Assembly (NCBI RefSeq): GCF_029542085.1 | Contig: NZ_CP107036.1 | Coordinates: 4,402,001-4,466,000 of the forward strand | Source of the DNA: Sphingobacterium sp. ML3W | GTDB lineage: Bacteria; Bacteroidota; Bacteroidia; Sphingobacteriales; Sphingobacteriaceae | DNA: 64,000 bases | Reading direction: 5' to 3' | Shown: in pieces, positions 1 to 8,138 of the stretch | How the letters are laid out: each line of letters starts with the position of its first letter | Numbering within the stretch: position 1 is the first letter of the stretch | The notes under the pieces: generated by a model | What the model was told of the DNA's origin: nothing | Database searches by the model: none | What the model saw: the letters and a program-made list of their open reading frames with translations, nothing else | Program-made: the position numbers and the translations under genes

Positions 1-470
1 GATAGCTTAAATGCCCCCGTTTGATCAGTCGTTGCAGCTATTGCTGTCCCCTTGACACGTATCGTGGCACCCCCAATCGGCAGGTTAGTCTCCTGATCAA
101 CTATTTTTCCGCGCAGTTCCTTTTGTGCTACATGGAGCTTCTTACTTTCTGATTCAGTCTTCTCTTTCTTTGAAACCACATACAGCTTATCATCAATCTT
201 TCTTACCTCAAGATGCCCGTCAGAAATCGTCCGGATGAATTGGGCAATCTCTTCCTTTTTTAATTTCTCAAGGTTAACTAATTCATTGATTTTTTGATCG
301 GAGATAGAAGCATCATAGCCAAATTTTACATTGAACTTTTGTTCCATTTTGGCAAGAATTTTCCCGATTCCTTCCCCAGTCTTAAACTGCGTGGCCATGG
401 TTTGAAGTGCTAAGGATTGAAATAGCAAAGCACCTCCCATAAGTTTTAAATAGTAATTGGTTCTTTTCAT
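1..470 (-). CDS. SusC/RagA-type TonB-dependent receptor with STN domain, N-terminal part
   Basis: Only the first roughly 156 codons lie in the window; the gene runs off the left edge. The start is the ATG ending at 470, three bases after the FecR gene stop. A signal peptide covers about residues 1-28. It is followed by an STN domain (secretin/TonB short N-terminal domain, about 30-80) and then the start of a carboxypeptidase-regulatory-like domain (motif LRGKIVDQETNLPIGGATI). STN-bearing SusC proteins are outer-membrane importers that also signal through FecR to an ECF sigma factor, and those two genes lie directly upstream in order. The imported substrate cannot be read from this fragment. 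Confidence 0.9.
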   Translation of the reverse strand, partial: MKRTNYYLKLMGGALLFQSLALQTMATQFKTGEGIGKILAKMEQKFNVKFGYDASISDQKINELVNLEKLKKEEIAQFIRTISDGHLEVRKIDDKLYVVSKKEKTESESKKLHVAQKELRGKIVDQETNLPIGGATIRVKGTAIAATTDQTGAFKL

Positions 471-473
471 AAA

Positions 474-1439
474 TTACTTTTTATGGATGATTGTTTGATT
501 AAATGCGGTATTAAGAATTTTTAAAGATTTTTCAAGATCGCTGGCAGGCAGATATCCTGTATAACTTGCTGCTTGAAATGAATCGATCAACTCTAGATTT
601 TGATCGGGGTATAGGTTATTCAGATCCGCGACAATCTGCGATAGCGGAACGTTATTGAAAGACAATAGGTCATCTTTCCCATTTGAAGAAATGACTGTAT
701 CTGCGATAGATACGTCAAATTGTTTTTGCCGTTTATCATAAGCCACCTGCTGGCCGGGATGGACGATAGAGGACTGCTGTCCATGTGATACCTTCACCTT
801 TCCGTGGCTTAAGACCAGCCGACTACGTTGCGATGAGCAAATTAAATTAAATGCTGTCCCTAATACGCGTACGTCAAAATCTCCTGAATTTACAATGACA
901 AAAGCTTTCTCGGGATTCTTAGCAACTTCAAAGAAAGCTTCTCCTGAAAGTTTTACCCGACGCAAACTATCTGCATTAAAATCAGATAGAATTTCGATAT
1001 ATGCCCCTTGACGAAGCGCAACCTGAGTACCATCAGAAAGCGTGAGCTGCTTGACAAATTTAGTCGGATTAGTATATCTTACAACGTTGAACTTGGTCTC
1101 AGTCTGCATCGATGGCACAATGTCCCAAAATAGAAATGCAAAACCAATCAATAGCAATGCTGCCGCTGCCGAGATTAAAACTCGCCATCTCCACCAAATA
1201 GGCTTCACTTTGGGCTCTAATTCAGTACCGGTAATCGTATAAAAAATATGGTCTGAAGTAGATTTATTCAAATCACTAGCGCGATCATCCAGTGCAATTA
1301 CCTCTTCTAGACTGGGCAGATCATCTTCATCGCAGGCAGTAAGTAAATCTAAAAATATGGTGTTTTCCTGTGGGGTTAGTTCCCCCAGTAAGTATTTTCG
1401 GTATAATGCAGCTAGTTTAGGATCCATCATTTTTGCCAT
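474..1439 (-). CDS. FecR-family anti-sigma factor
   Basis: 321 aa. It has a cytoplasmic N-terminal segment that would hold the sigma factor, one transmembrane helix (about 87-106, rich in Ala, Leu, Ile and Phe), a periplasmic FecR domain (about 115-215) and a C-terminal DUF4974-like domain (about 250-318) that would contact the receptor STN domain. It lies between the sigma gene (1487-2041) and the STN-type SusC gene (ending at 470), the standard three-gene transenvelope relay of Bacteroidota. On substrate binding the receptor signals through this protein to free the sigma factor. Length and domain order are normal for the family. Confidence 0.93.
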   Translation of the reverse strand: MAKMMDPKLAALYRKYLLGELTPQENTIFLDLLTACDEDDLPSLEEVIALDDRASDLNKSTSDHIFYTITGTELEPKVKPIWWRWRVLISAAAALLLIGFAFLFWDIVPSMQTETKFNVVRYTNPTKFVKQLTLSDGTQVALRQGAYIEILSDFNADSLRRVKLSGEAFFEVAKNPEKAFVIVNSGDFDVRVLGTAFNLICSSQRSRLVLSHGKVKVSHGQQSSIVHPGQQVAYDKRQKQFDVSIADTVISSNGKDDLLSFNNVPLSQIVADLNNLYPDQNLELIDSFQAASYTGYLPASDLEKSLKILNTAFNQTIIHKK

Positions 1440-1486
1440 CGTTTAAATACATATACGTATCTAAAAGACGATAAGACGACGCTACA

Positions 1487-2041
1487 CTAAAAAATAGTTA
1501 AGAAAATCAATAGGGCTATTGAAATCTCAAAATTATCAAGAATATATTGGCGGACAAACTTGTTCCCCTTGACAAGTTGGTCCCGAACAGTATTAACAGA
1601 AATACCCAAGCGGTCGGCAATTTCCTGATTGTCCAAAAATTCCTCTTTACTCAAAAGGAATATCTCCAGGCGAGCCTTAGGAAGCTTTTCAATTGCCTCT
1701 CGATAGACGCGTTCCAAATCTTTAAAACGGATGGATTCTTCATTTGAATTGTCCACTTGCCTAGAGGTATCTATCCCGTCAAGTTGAAATTGAACCCGTA
1801 CTTTCTGCTTCCTTAATTCGTCAAATACAAGATTCTTAGCAATTGTATATAAATAAGACTGAGGATTCTTATTTCCATCTAATTCTCCCCACTTTTTCCA
1901 AATGCGAGAAAATGCTTCCTGAACCAAATCGGCGGCAGTATCTTCTTCTTTCAGATGTAACAAAGCATATTTATATACCTTATCTTTATAAGACAGAAAG
2001 AAATTTTTAAAATCCGGAATGTTGTCGTTTTCAATAGGCAT
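1487..2041 (-). CDS. ECF-type RNA polymerase sigma-70 factor
   Basis: 184 aa. Region 2 spans about residues 12-80 (motif DLVQEAFSRIWKKW, then YLYTIAKNLVFDELRK). Region 4 spans about 115-170 with a helix-turn-helix (NQEIADRLGISVNTVRDQL). It would direct transcription of the neighbouring SusC locus when released by the FecR protein encoded 47 nt downstream. The C-terminus ends in a short hydrophobic tail (about 170-184, ISIALLIFLTIF), a feature I associate with many Bacteroidota ECF factors of this type. No convincing promoter was found in the 286 nt upstream. Confidence 0.94.
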   Translation of the reverse strand: MPIENDNIPDFKNFFLSYKDKVYKYALLHLKEEDTAADLVQEAFSRIWKKWGELDGNKNPQSYLYTIAKNLVFDELRKQKVRVQFQLDGIDTSRQVDNSNEESIRFKDLERVYREAIEKLPKARLEIFLLSKEEFLDNQEIADRLGISVNTVRDQLVKGNKFVRQYILDNFEISIALLIFLTIF

Positions 2042-2265
2042 CCTTCACCACTAATAATTGATCTTACAAGTTTAGGTAGAATTTTTCAAAATATTTGAAT
2101 GAAAATGTATCATTGGTCGAAGCTGCCCCTTACCTCCGACAGTTATAACATTTTAATTATAATTAGTTTACATAAATTTAACCCTCAGACATCAGCTTTC
2201 GGACAGAAAGATAAAAGCATCCTGGCAAGATCAGAATTTGGTTTCGCTGGCAGGATATCATTCAA

Positions 2266-2302
2266 TAAAAAATCCCATTGTAGATTCCAATGGGATTAAA
2301 AA
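2266..2302 (-). terminator. Rho-independent terminator of the 2328-3920 gene
   Basis: Perfect 10-bp stem (2271-2280 with 2288-2297) and 7-nt loop, flanked by A and T runs. It lies 26 nt past the stop codon of the minus-strand gene. The remaining intergenic stretch up to the sigma gene (2303-2041 side) shows no gene. Confidence 0.85.
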
Positions 2303-2327
2303 ATTATATGCGCTTAATAGAAAGCTA

Positions 2328-3920
2328 TTATTTTAGGAGCGGAAAAGGTCCTAGAAAATAACTCCCCCTTTTATAAAAACGTAGGAAAAAATCCAGTATG
2401 GACTCTTCCAATGGGAAGAAGAATTGTTTATCTACCTCAGTTTTAAACAAGTTGGCATAATACCTTGGCAATTCGCTAGGGAAAAAGTCTTCTACCAAAA
2501 GATTCAAAAAATAACGCGCATAAGGCACATCTGCTTCAGCCCCCTTTTCTTCCTTTTCAATAAAAGGATTATGTTTCAATGGGAAAAATTCTTCTATTCC
2601 GCCAAATACCTCTAATCCTGTCTTTGGATTGAAGAAAACTGTTACTTTAGCATCTGCAGTAAGTTCCAAATTCGATTCCGGGAGTGGCGATTCCTCTTTG
2701 CTTGGATATTTTTGCTGATATCTTTGAAAGAATTCGTTTGCAAATTCTTTTACTTCTCGTCCCTCCATGAAAGCTACAGCTGCTTTTTGCTCTGACTGGA
2801 ATAATTTACCCATATCTTTCAACTGCTTTTCTGTTTTTTTCAGGCTCTTGTCCTTACCGTTCATCGCTTCAATACGGTAAGTCATTTCATATTGTTCTGG
2901 TAGATCAAAATTCACCTCTTCCGGATTGACCACTGTCATAATTCCCGACAAATTCCAAGCTTCTTTCCAAGGAACGATTTCCATATAAAAGGATAATATG
3001 GCAGAAGGCTCCGCAAATTCCTGAATCGAATCCTTGTAAATCTTGAATGCTGCTTTTGTGCCAATATGTTTTACATGGACAAACTGTTCATCTGTCTTTA
3101 CATATTCAAAAAAACTATGGATGCGATTACCGAGCGTTTTGACAGAGCTATACAGAGCATGTTCCTTACCCACTACTTCTGCAACAAATTCCGAAGATTT
3201 AAGGGCAAATAAATGTAGCCTATAATTGTTGAAATGATTATCACGGACACGATAAATCATTTGTTGCAATTGAGTTTGATCATGCTGATATCTTCCCAAT
3301 TCAGCCACCTGCATCAAGTGGTTGAGATTGGTGTTATATTCTCCCGCGGTCAGATAGTTTGTTGCAACAAGTTTTTCGATAAAATTTCGAACCTCAAAAT
3401 AGTTCGCATTTTCATCTAATGAATATTCTGATTTTAATTTTGGGTTTTCAGGCGCCACTTCATAATGTTCCTCCAAAATAGCATAGGTTAGATCTGTGAC
3501 CAATTGTATCAAACGGCCCTGAGGATCAATAAACAAGTGTGGATTCCGTTCACTAAAAAATAACCAGGTCAATACAGCGACATCTTCGCTATTGATATCT
3601 TCAGGATAGTAATCCGTCAGATTATTATCCTTGTAGAAAGGCAAAAACTGGCTGTATAGTTCTTTATGGATGGTCCTAAAAGCAGCAAATATCCCTGTAT
3701 TGGCAATAACATCCTCTAGATAACAGGTGAGATAAATACTTAATGTTTTTAATGCGTCAGTGTGAATGAGGTCATTTGTCTCCGGCTCTTCAAACCACAA
3801 TGTCGATAGACTATCGTTGATCTTATTGGCAACTCTTAAATAATAACTATCTATATCGTTTGCTTTCTGGTAAGTATGGTGTGCAATCCAATCTTGAATA
3901 AAAATTTTGTTTCCTCTCAT
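2328..3920 (-). CDS. unrecognised cytoplasmic protein, about 530 aa
   Basis: I do not recognise a family. The open frame extends upstream to 3986, but I chose the ATG ending at 3920 (MRGNKIFIQDW), because the upstream residues look non-coding and this start is followed at once by well-behaved sequence. There is no signal peptide or membrane segment, so it is probably cytoplasmic. It is mainly alpha-helical by composition, with many charged residues and a lysine/glutamate-rich stretch around residues 380-450. It is a single gene with its own terminator and no operon partner. The product is long and intact, so it is very likely a real gene of unknown function. Confidence 0.75.
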   Translation of the reverse strand: MRGNKIFIQDWIAHHTYQKANDIDSYYLRVANKINDSLSTLWFEEPETNDLIHTDALKTLSIYLTCYLEDVIANTGIFAAFRTIHKELYSQFLPFYKDNNLTDYYPEDINSEDVAVLTWLFFSERNPHLFIDPQGRLIQLVTDLTYAILEEHYEVAPENPKLKSEYSLDENANYFEVRNFIEKLVATNYLTAGEYNTNLNHLMQVAELGRYQHDQTQLQQMIYRVRDNHFNNYRLHLFALKSSEFVAEVVGKEHALYSSVKTLGNRIHSFFEYVKTDEQFVHVKHIGTKAAFKIYKDSIQEFAEPSAILSFYMEIVPWKEAWNLSGIMTVVNPEEVNFDLPEQYEMTYRIEAMNGKDKSLKKTEKQLKDMGKLFQSEQKAAVAFMEGREVKEFANEFFQRYQQKYPSKEESPLPESNLELTADAKVTVFFNPKTGLEVFGGIEEFFPLKHNPFIEKEEKGAEADVPYARYFLNLLVEDFFPSELPRYYANLFKTEVDKQFFFPLEESILDFFLRFYKRGSYFLGPFPLLK

Positions 3921-4082
3921 ATGAAAAATGCTAAATCCAAAAGTAGCCAAATTTTCGAAATTTCCATGATTGCAAAACACAAGCATAGACGAAAATAATT
4001 TAGATATTCTTTCCGGTCAATAAAAGACAAAAACGGCCGTAGATGAATTAGCTCAATGACGATAGAGGATCGTCTAACAGAA

Positions 4083-4110
4083 ACAAAAAGAGATGCCTTA
4101 TGGGCATCTC
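4083..4110 (-). terminator. terminator of the PHP phosphatase gene
   Basis: Hairpin with arms 4090-4097 and 4103-4110, followed on the minus strand by a T run (4085-4089). It lies about 25 nt past the stop codon of the 4135-4935 gene. Confidence 0.85.
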
Positions 4111-4134
4111 CGTATCGTAAATTTTATTTTTTCT

Positions 4135-4935
4135 TTATCCTGCAGCAATTACATTATCATTGCTTTTCAAATGATCCTGAAGTGACGGATTTAAAATATT
4201 ACATGTTTTTAGTAAATCACGGACCGGATATTTTGCAACGATATCTTCCAACGCTGCAAGGTGGCGACTGTGATGTACATCCGTTCCAACAAAATCATAC
4301 ATGCCGGACTTAATCATTGTCAGGGCCGCAGATTTCACCTCAACACCATAATATCGACTGATAGAAAGAAGATTCAATTGTAACATACAGCCAGCGTCTT
4401 TGATCTGTTTGTACATATTGAAATTATAGTGGTAGTAATTATAGCGTTCTGGGTGTGCTAAAATTGGCTGGTAACCCAGTCTTTGTATATCTAAAATAGT
4501 TTGAAATAAAGCTTTAGATTCCTGTAGATAGGACATTTCAATGAGCACATAACCTCCCGGCATCACACAAAGCTCGTTTGTATCAATCAGCCTTGCAATG
4601 CCATCATCTATCATATGTTCAGCAGCATGATAGATAGCAGGACTGTTAGGAAGTTGTTTTATTCCATTCACCAATTTATCTTTGGCATCCTCAATTGTTC
4701 GGATTGTATTCGGATGCACACCTTCCATAATATGTGGTGTACAAATAAATTTTTCAAACCCCATTCTTCCCAAGCCTTTCAACAAATCAATAGATTGTTC
4801 AATGGACTGGCTTCCATCATCTATTCCGGGAAGGATATGATTGTGCATATCCACCTCTAAAAAAGCGAGTGTACCAACAACCTTGATCTTTGACTCTTGA
4901 GTTTTGTTTCCAAACAGCTTTGAAAATATCCCCAT
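4135..4935 (-). CDS. CpsB/YwqE-type tyrosine-protein phosphatase (PHP domain)
   Basis: 266 aa PHP-fold metallophosphatase. Metal-binding motifs are visible in order: H31-x-H33 with LPGIDDGS, CTPH around residue 68, a mid-protein AHPERY motif, and GTDVHH near residue 220. This matches the CpsB/CapC/YwqE family, manganese-dependent enzymes that dephosphorylate the tyrosine autokinases controlling capsule and exopolysaccharide export. No kinase or capsule genes are adjacent, so the partner must be elsewhere. A family member annotated as histidinol-phosphatase is possible, but the motifs fit CpsB better. The gene is monocistronic with its own terminator and a -7-like element upstream. Confidence 0.88.
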   Translation of the reverse strand: MGIFSKLFGNKTQESKIKVVGTLAFLEVDMHNHILPGIDDGSQSIEQSIDLLKGLGRMGFEKFICTPHIMEGVHPNTIRTIEDAKDKLVNGIKQLPNSPAIYHAAEHMIDDGIARLIDTNELCVMPGGYVLIEMSYLQESKALFQTILDIQRLGYQPILAHPERYNYYHYNFNMYKQIKDAGCMLQLNLLSISRYYGVEVKSAALTMIKSGMYDFVGTDVHHSRHLAALEDIVAKYPVRDLLKTCNILNPSLQDHLKSNDNVIAAG

Positions 4936-4990
4936 ATTATATAAAGTATAAATCGTTTAGTTATCTTATTATTGTGTAAATAATAAATCA

Positions 4991-4998
4991 CAAAAGTA
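4991..4998 (-). promoter_or_regulatory. Bacteroidota -7 promoter element upstream of the PHP phosphatase gene
   Basis: Minus-strand TACTTTTG matches TAnnTTTG and lies 56 nt upstream of the ATG at 4935. No good -33 TTTG is seen at the expected spacing. Confidence 0.4.
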
Positions 4999-5063
4999 CC
5001 ACTATCAGTCCAAAAGAGCGTAATATTATTTTAACATTATAAAAATATAACCATAATATTACA

Positions 5064-5110
5064 AACTTTGCATCAAACAATCGGGTTATAAAATTGTTTG
5101 ATGCAAAGTT
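5064..5110 (-). terminator. long hairpin downstream of the 5121-7109 gene
   Basis: Perfect 18-bp inverted repeat (5064-5081 with 5093-5110), 11-nt loop, starting 11 nt past the stop codon at 5121. It is the likely terminator of the two-gene unit 7819-5121. Confidence 0.75.
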
Positions 5111-5120
5111 CAATACCATC

Positions 5121-7109
5121 TTATTTACTGATCTCCCGCAGGATCTGATCGATCATATAGCCGATAGCACCTTCTTTTGTCTCTGGCAGTTTTGTTGATA
5201 TTTCGGCTTCCATACGGTTGCCCACAATCCCCTTCGAAGTGATTGCTGTGCTACCATATTGGTTCAATTGTGCCACAGTTTGCTCCCATTGTCTTCCTGG
5301 ACTTACACCCATCTCTTTTAACATTGCGGGCAGCTTTTGTAAATCAATCGCAGCAGACATTTTGTTTTGCTTCATCAACTTAATAAAATCTTTATTTGCA
5401 GTGCCAGCCGTTTTATTTTGACGGATATCATGTAAAGACAAAGAATCATTACTTACCATCACCAAATCATCTTTTAGAAGAACATACATTGGAAAATCTA
5501 ACCCTTTTTTGGACGAAAATGCGTAGATGCCATCCTGTATTTTACCAAAGGTTTTAGCTACTGCCAGATCTAGTCCCTTTCTAAACAAACGCTGGTCTTT
5601 TGATGTAAACATCCAGATAAAGACAGGTAGAGTTTCGTCCTTTGTCTTCTTTACCTCCGTTGAATTATAATCATCGTCATAACTATAATCAATATATTCC
5701 TTTCTGAACTTGCGTAGACCATTCACCACAAATAGATGATCCCCCGGCATTACTTGAGCAATTGCTTTCTCATCCAATGCAACTTCAAGTGCCATTAATC
5801 CCCATTCAACCAAATCTTGCTGAGGGCCTAGTAATCCGCTATAATATTTTGCTGTATAACTAGGCATATCTCGCAAATAGGCTTCTGAATTAATATTAAC
5901 GTTAAAGAAACCAAGCGTTTTATCGGTCAGATATTTATTGAATTTTCCATTTGGTTTTCTTGCATATAATCGCTTGGACATTTCAACCAGATCTTTATCT
6001 AATCCCATGGAGCCTCTCAATCGCAATACATTTCCATCCTGCAACAAATCCAGCATTCCATCCTTATATCCTGTTTTAAATTTGTCCATATTAATCCCCA
6101 TATAGAGATAAGGAATGGTTTTATAAGGCATAAGGCCACGATAGAGTTCCTCGACATGTGGTACATATAGACGGATCAATCCTAAGTTTTTGAGAACTTT
6201 TTCCTGATCTGAAACTGAGAGAGGCTTATAGGATGCAGACAGCAAACGTGTCGCTTCTCCGAGCAACCACTTATCACGAAGCGCATTGCGTATAGAGTCG
6301 TTTTTTCTATTTTGATTCTCGTATTCTGTATAAAGCGAATCGTAATAACTTGGATCATGCATTTCCACCGCCTCAGCGGCCGCAACAGCTGCATCGGCAG
6401 CAATATCAACAGCATCCGCCTGCGCTATGACCGTATCTGGTACACTCTCTACAATCACCGGAGGAGACAGTGGCTCCAGTACCTTTTCATCTTCGTCCCA
6501 CGCCACCACTGCTGCCGTTGCCGAATCCACTACCGCAGTTGTGGAATCCAGTTCGGGAGAATATGCGTCAGCCGCAGGTGCCATGTAAGCAACCTTCTTT
6601 ATCCCATACCGGTTAGCAACAGAGTCGTTCTCGAAGAAAGTTGTACTCATTGTCGACGAAATAAAGCGCGCCACACGGTCGTTGTAAACCAACACGCTGC
6701 CCGCCTTCATCCCTATGCTTGAATATCCATTGGCAAAGGGCTTAGGTTCACCGACATCATGTAGCAGTTTTTCAAATTGCACTTTATTGGACAACGGAAA
6801 TATAAACTCGAGAAAACTGACACTGTCTGTCTTTCTGTTATAGAAATAAGACGTTTGTGACAAATCGATACCCAAGTTTTTGATATCATTCCCAACTGAA
6901 GCACCTGATTTTTCAAGTTGCTTGAACAGACCTGCTTTCTGAAGCAACTCATTCAACTTGTTTGCATTCGCCTTCTGAACAATTTCCTTCACATTAAATG
7001 CAGCGATAATTTCTGCATCTTCAGGAATGAGCTTGACTAAATCTTGTGACTTCACAGTCCCCATCAAAGAGAGACACGCTAGTCCAGTCAATAAAATTTT
7101 TGATTTCAT
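5121..7109 (-). CDS. exported protein, probable DUF4836 family
   Basis: 662 aa with an N-terminal signal peptide (about 1-21, ending VKSQD). The start of the mature protein (LVKLIPEDAEIIAAFNV) and the overall length resemble the DUF4836 proteins of Bacteroidota, whose function is unknown; I assign this from memory. There is a low-complexity Ala/Asp/Val-rich stretch at about residues 185-250 and an acidic stretch near 470. It has no lipobox and no catalytic motif I recognise. It lies 5 nt downstream of the lipoprotein gene 7115-7819, so the two are almost certainly co-transcribed and may form an envelope complex. Confidence 0.7.
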   Translation of the reverse strand: MKSKILLTGLACLSLMGTVKSQDLVKLIPEDAEIIAAFNVKEIVQKANANKLNELLQKAGLFKQLEKSGASVGNDIKNLGIDLSQTSYFYNRKTDSVSFLEFIFPLSNKVQFEKLLHDVGEPKPFANGYSSIGMKAGSVLVYNDRVARFISSTMSTTFFENDSVANRYGIKKVAYMAPAADAYSPELDSTTAVVDSATAAVVAWDEDEKVLEPLSPPVIVESVPDTVIAQADAVDIAADAAVAAAEAVEMHDPSYYDSLYTEYENQNRKNDSIRNALRDKWLLGEATRLLSASYKPLSVSDQEKVLKNLGLIRLYVPHVEELYRGLMPYKTIPYLYMGINMDKFKTGYKDGMLDLLQDGNVLRLRGSMGLDKDLVEMSKRLYARKPNGKFNKYLTDKTLGFFNVNINSEAYLRDMPSYTAKYYSGLLGPQQDLVEWGLMALEVALDEKAIAQVMPGDHLFVVNGLRKFRKEYIDYSYDDDYNSTEVKKTKDETLPVFIWMFTSKDQRLFRKGLDLAVAKTFGKIQDGIYAFSSKKGLDFPMYVLLKDDLVMVSNDSLSLHDIRQNKTAGTANKDFIKLMKQNKMSAAIDLQKLPAMLKEMGVSPGRQWEQTVAQLNQYGSTAITSKGIVGNRMEAEISTKLPETKEGAIGYMIDQILREISK

Positions 7110-7114
7110 ATAGG

Positions 7115-7819
7115 TTATTTTGTTAGTGTGATTTTATTTGCCAAAGTAGACTTACCATAGACCAGATCCGTAAATGGTAATTTTAGTAGTACGCCCTTCT
7201 TATTGCCCGCAACTTTTGCTTTGCTATTATCCTGAGCCACTATCGTTTTTTCAAAACGCACGATCTGCGTATAAAAAGCATCTGCAAACTGTGTTGTATT
7301 ATCGCTTCCCAACTGATTGAATTTAGCCTTCCAGTTGCTCGAGGCTACAAATTTACGTTCAAAAATATTGGTCTGAGCGTTATAATAGTATCTATTTGAA
7401 TTTGATATCTTTGTCTTAAACCGATTAGCCAATATATCCGAAAAGGCATTTAATGACTCGATCTGACTAAAGTCACAGGATATATTTACAATAAAATTTG
7501 TGAAGTCAGTTTGATACTGAACATTGGAGATACCCTTTGTCTGCTTGAGTAGCTGAACTACCGCCTTAATCTCCTTTTCCATCTCGGCCTGCGTTGGTAT
7601 CTGTATCCCTTTTATACTTTTCATCTTCATCAAGGAAGAAACCTTTGTTTTGCTTTTACTCAGGTTCAATGTAGCCGCTATATGTCCCGAACCATTGGGT
7701 TTAAGATCAATCTGTTCAACAAAGTCAAAACAACTGGACAATGTAAAAGTCATCAACAATGCACATACAACCACATAAAACCTATTCAACGGTTCTTTTA
7801 ATTTAAAAACTCTCTTCAT
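7115..7819 (-). CDS. lipoprotein of unknown function
   Basis: 234 aa. A signal peptide with lipobox (TLSSC, Cys30) shows a lipoprotein. The mature part begins with FDFVEQIDLKPNGSGHI, a pattern seen in Bacteroidota lipoproteins of unknown role. I see no enzymatic motif. It is the first gene of a two-gene unit with the DUF4836-like gene, separated by only 5 nt. An in-frame Met lies nearer the hydrophobic core, so the true start could be slightly internal, but the first Met gives a normal n-region with basic residues. Confidence 0.72.
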   Translation of the reverse strand: MKRVFKLKEPLNRFYVVVCALLMTFTLSSCFDFVEQIDLKPNGSGHIAATLNLSKSKTKVSSLMKMKSIKGIQIPTQAEMEKEIKAVVQLLKQTKGISNVQYQTDFTNFIVNISCDFSQIESLNAFSDILANRFKTKISNSNRYYYNAQTNIFERKFVASSNWKAKFNQLGSDNTTQFADAFYTQIVRFEKTIVAQDNSKAKVAGNKKGVLLKLPFTDLVYGKSTLANKITLTK

Positions 7820-8138
7820 TTCTTTTCAGTACCGATTAATAAATTATCAAATCAATATATGTTCGGGCATTAACAGCAAATAGTGTGCTATTTTCGTCAC
7901 TTTAGGAAAATTTTAAAAAAAAGATATCCAATAACATATTTAGCACTAATCTTTACCGTTATTTAAAAACAGCTGTCTTCCTCAAAAATTATTCAGTAAC
8001 CACAATAAATATATCTAAAAATCAAATAGATGCATTATCAAAGCATTTGCTTGCACAAAAACACAGATTTATGCCCGGATAATTCAACTTTTCTTAGGTA
8101 CTTTTGCCCCTCTTTGCTAACAAACACTAACGATCAAT
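7820..8138. other. divergent intergenic region
   Basis: 319 bp, AT-rich, between the minus-strand lipoprotein gene and the plus-strand nuclease gene. It must carry promoters for both. The only recognisable element is a -7-like TACTTTTG at 8099-8106 on the plus strand, 33 nt before the nuclease ATG, without a clear -33 box. No gene was seen. Confidence 0.5.

Noticed and set aside
5200..6950. Long opposite-strand open frames inside the DUF4836-like gene
   Set aside because: They are antisense frames of a clear signal-peptide protein and encode Arg/Cys/His-rich sequence typical of shadows.
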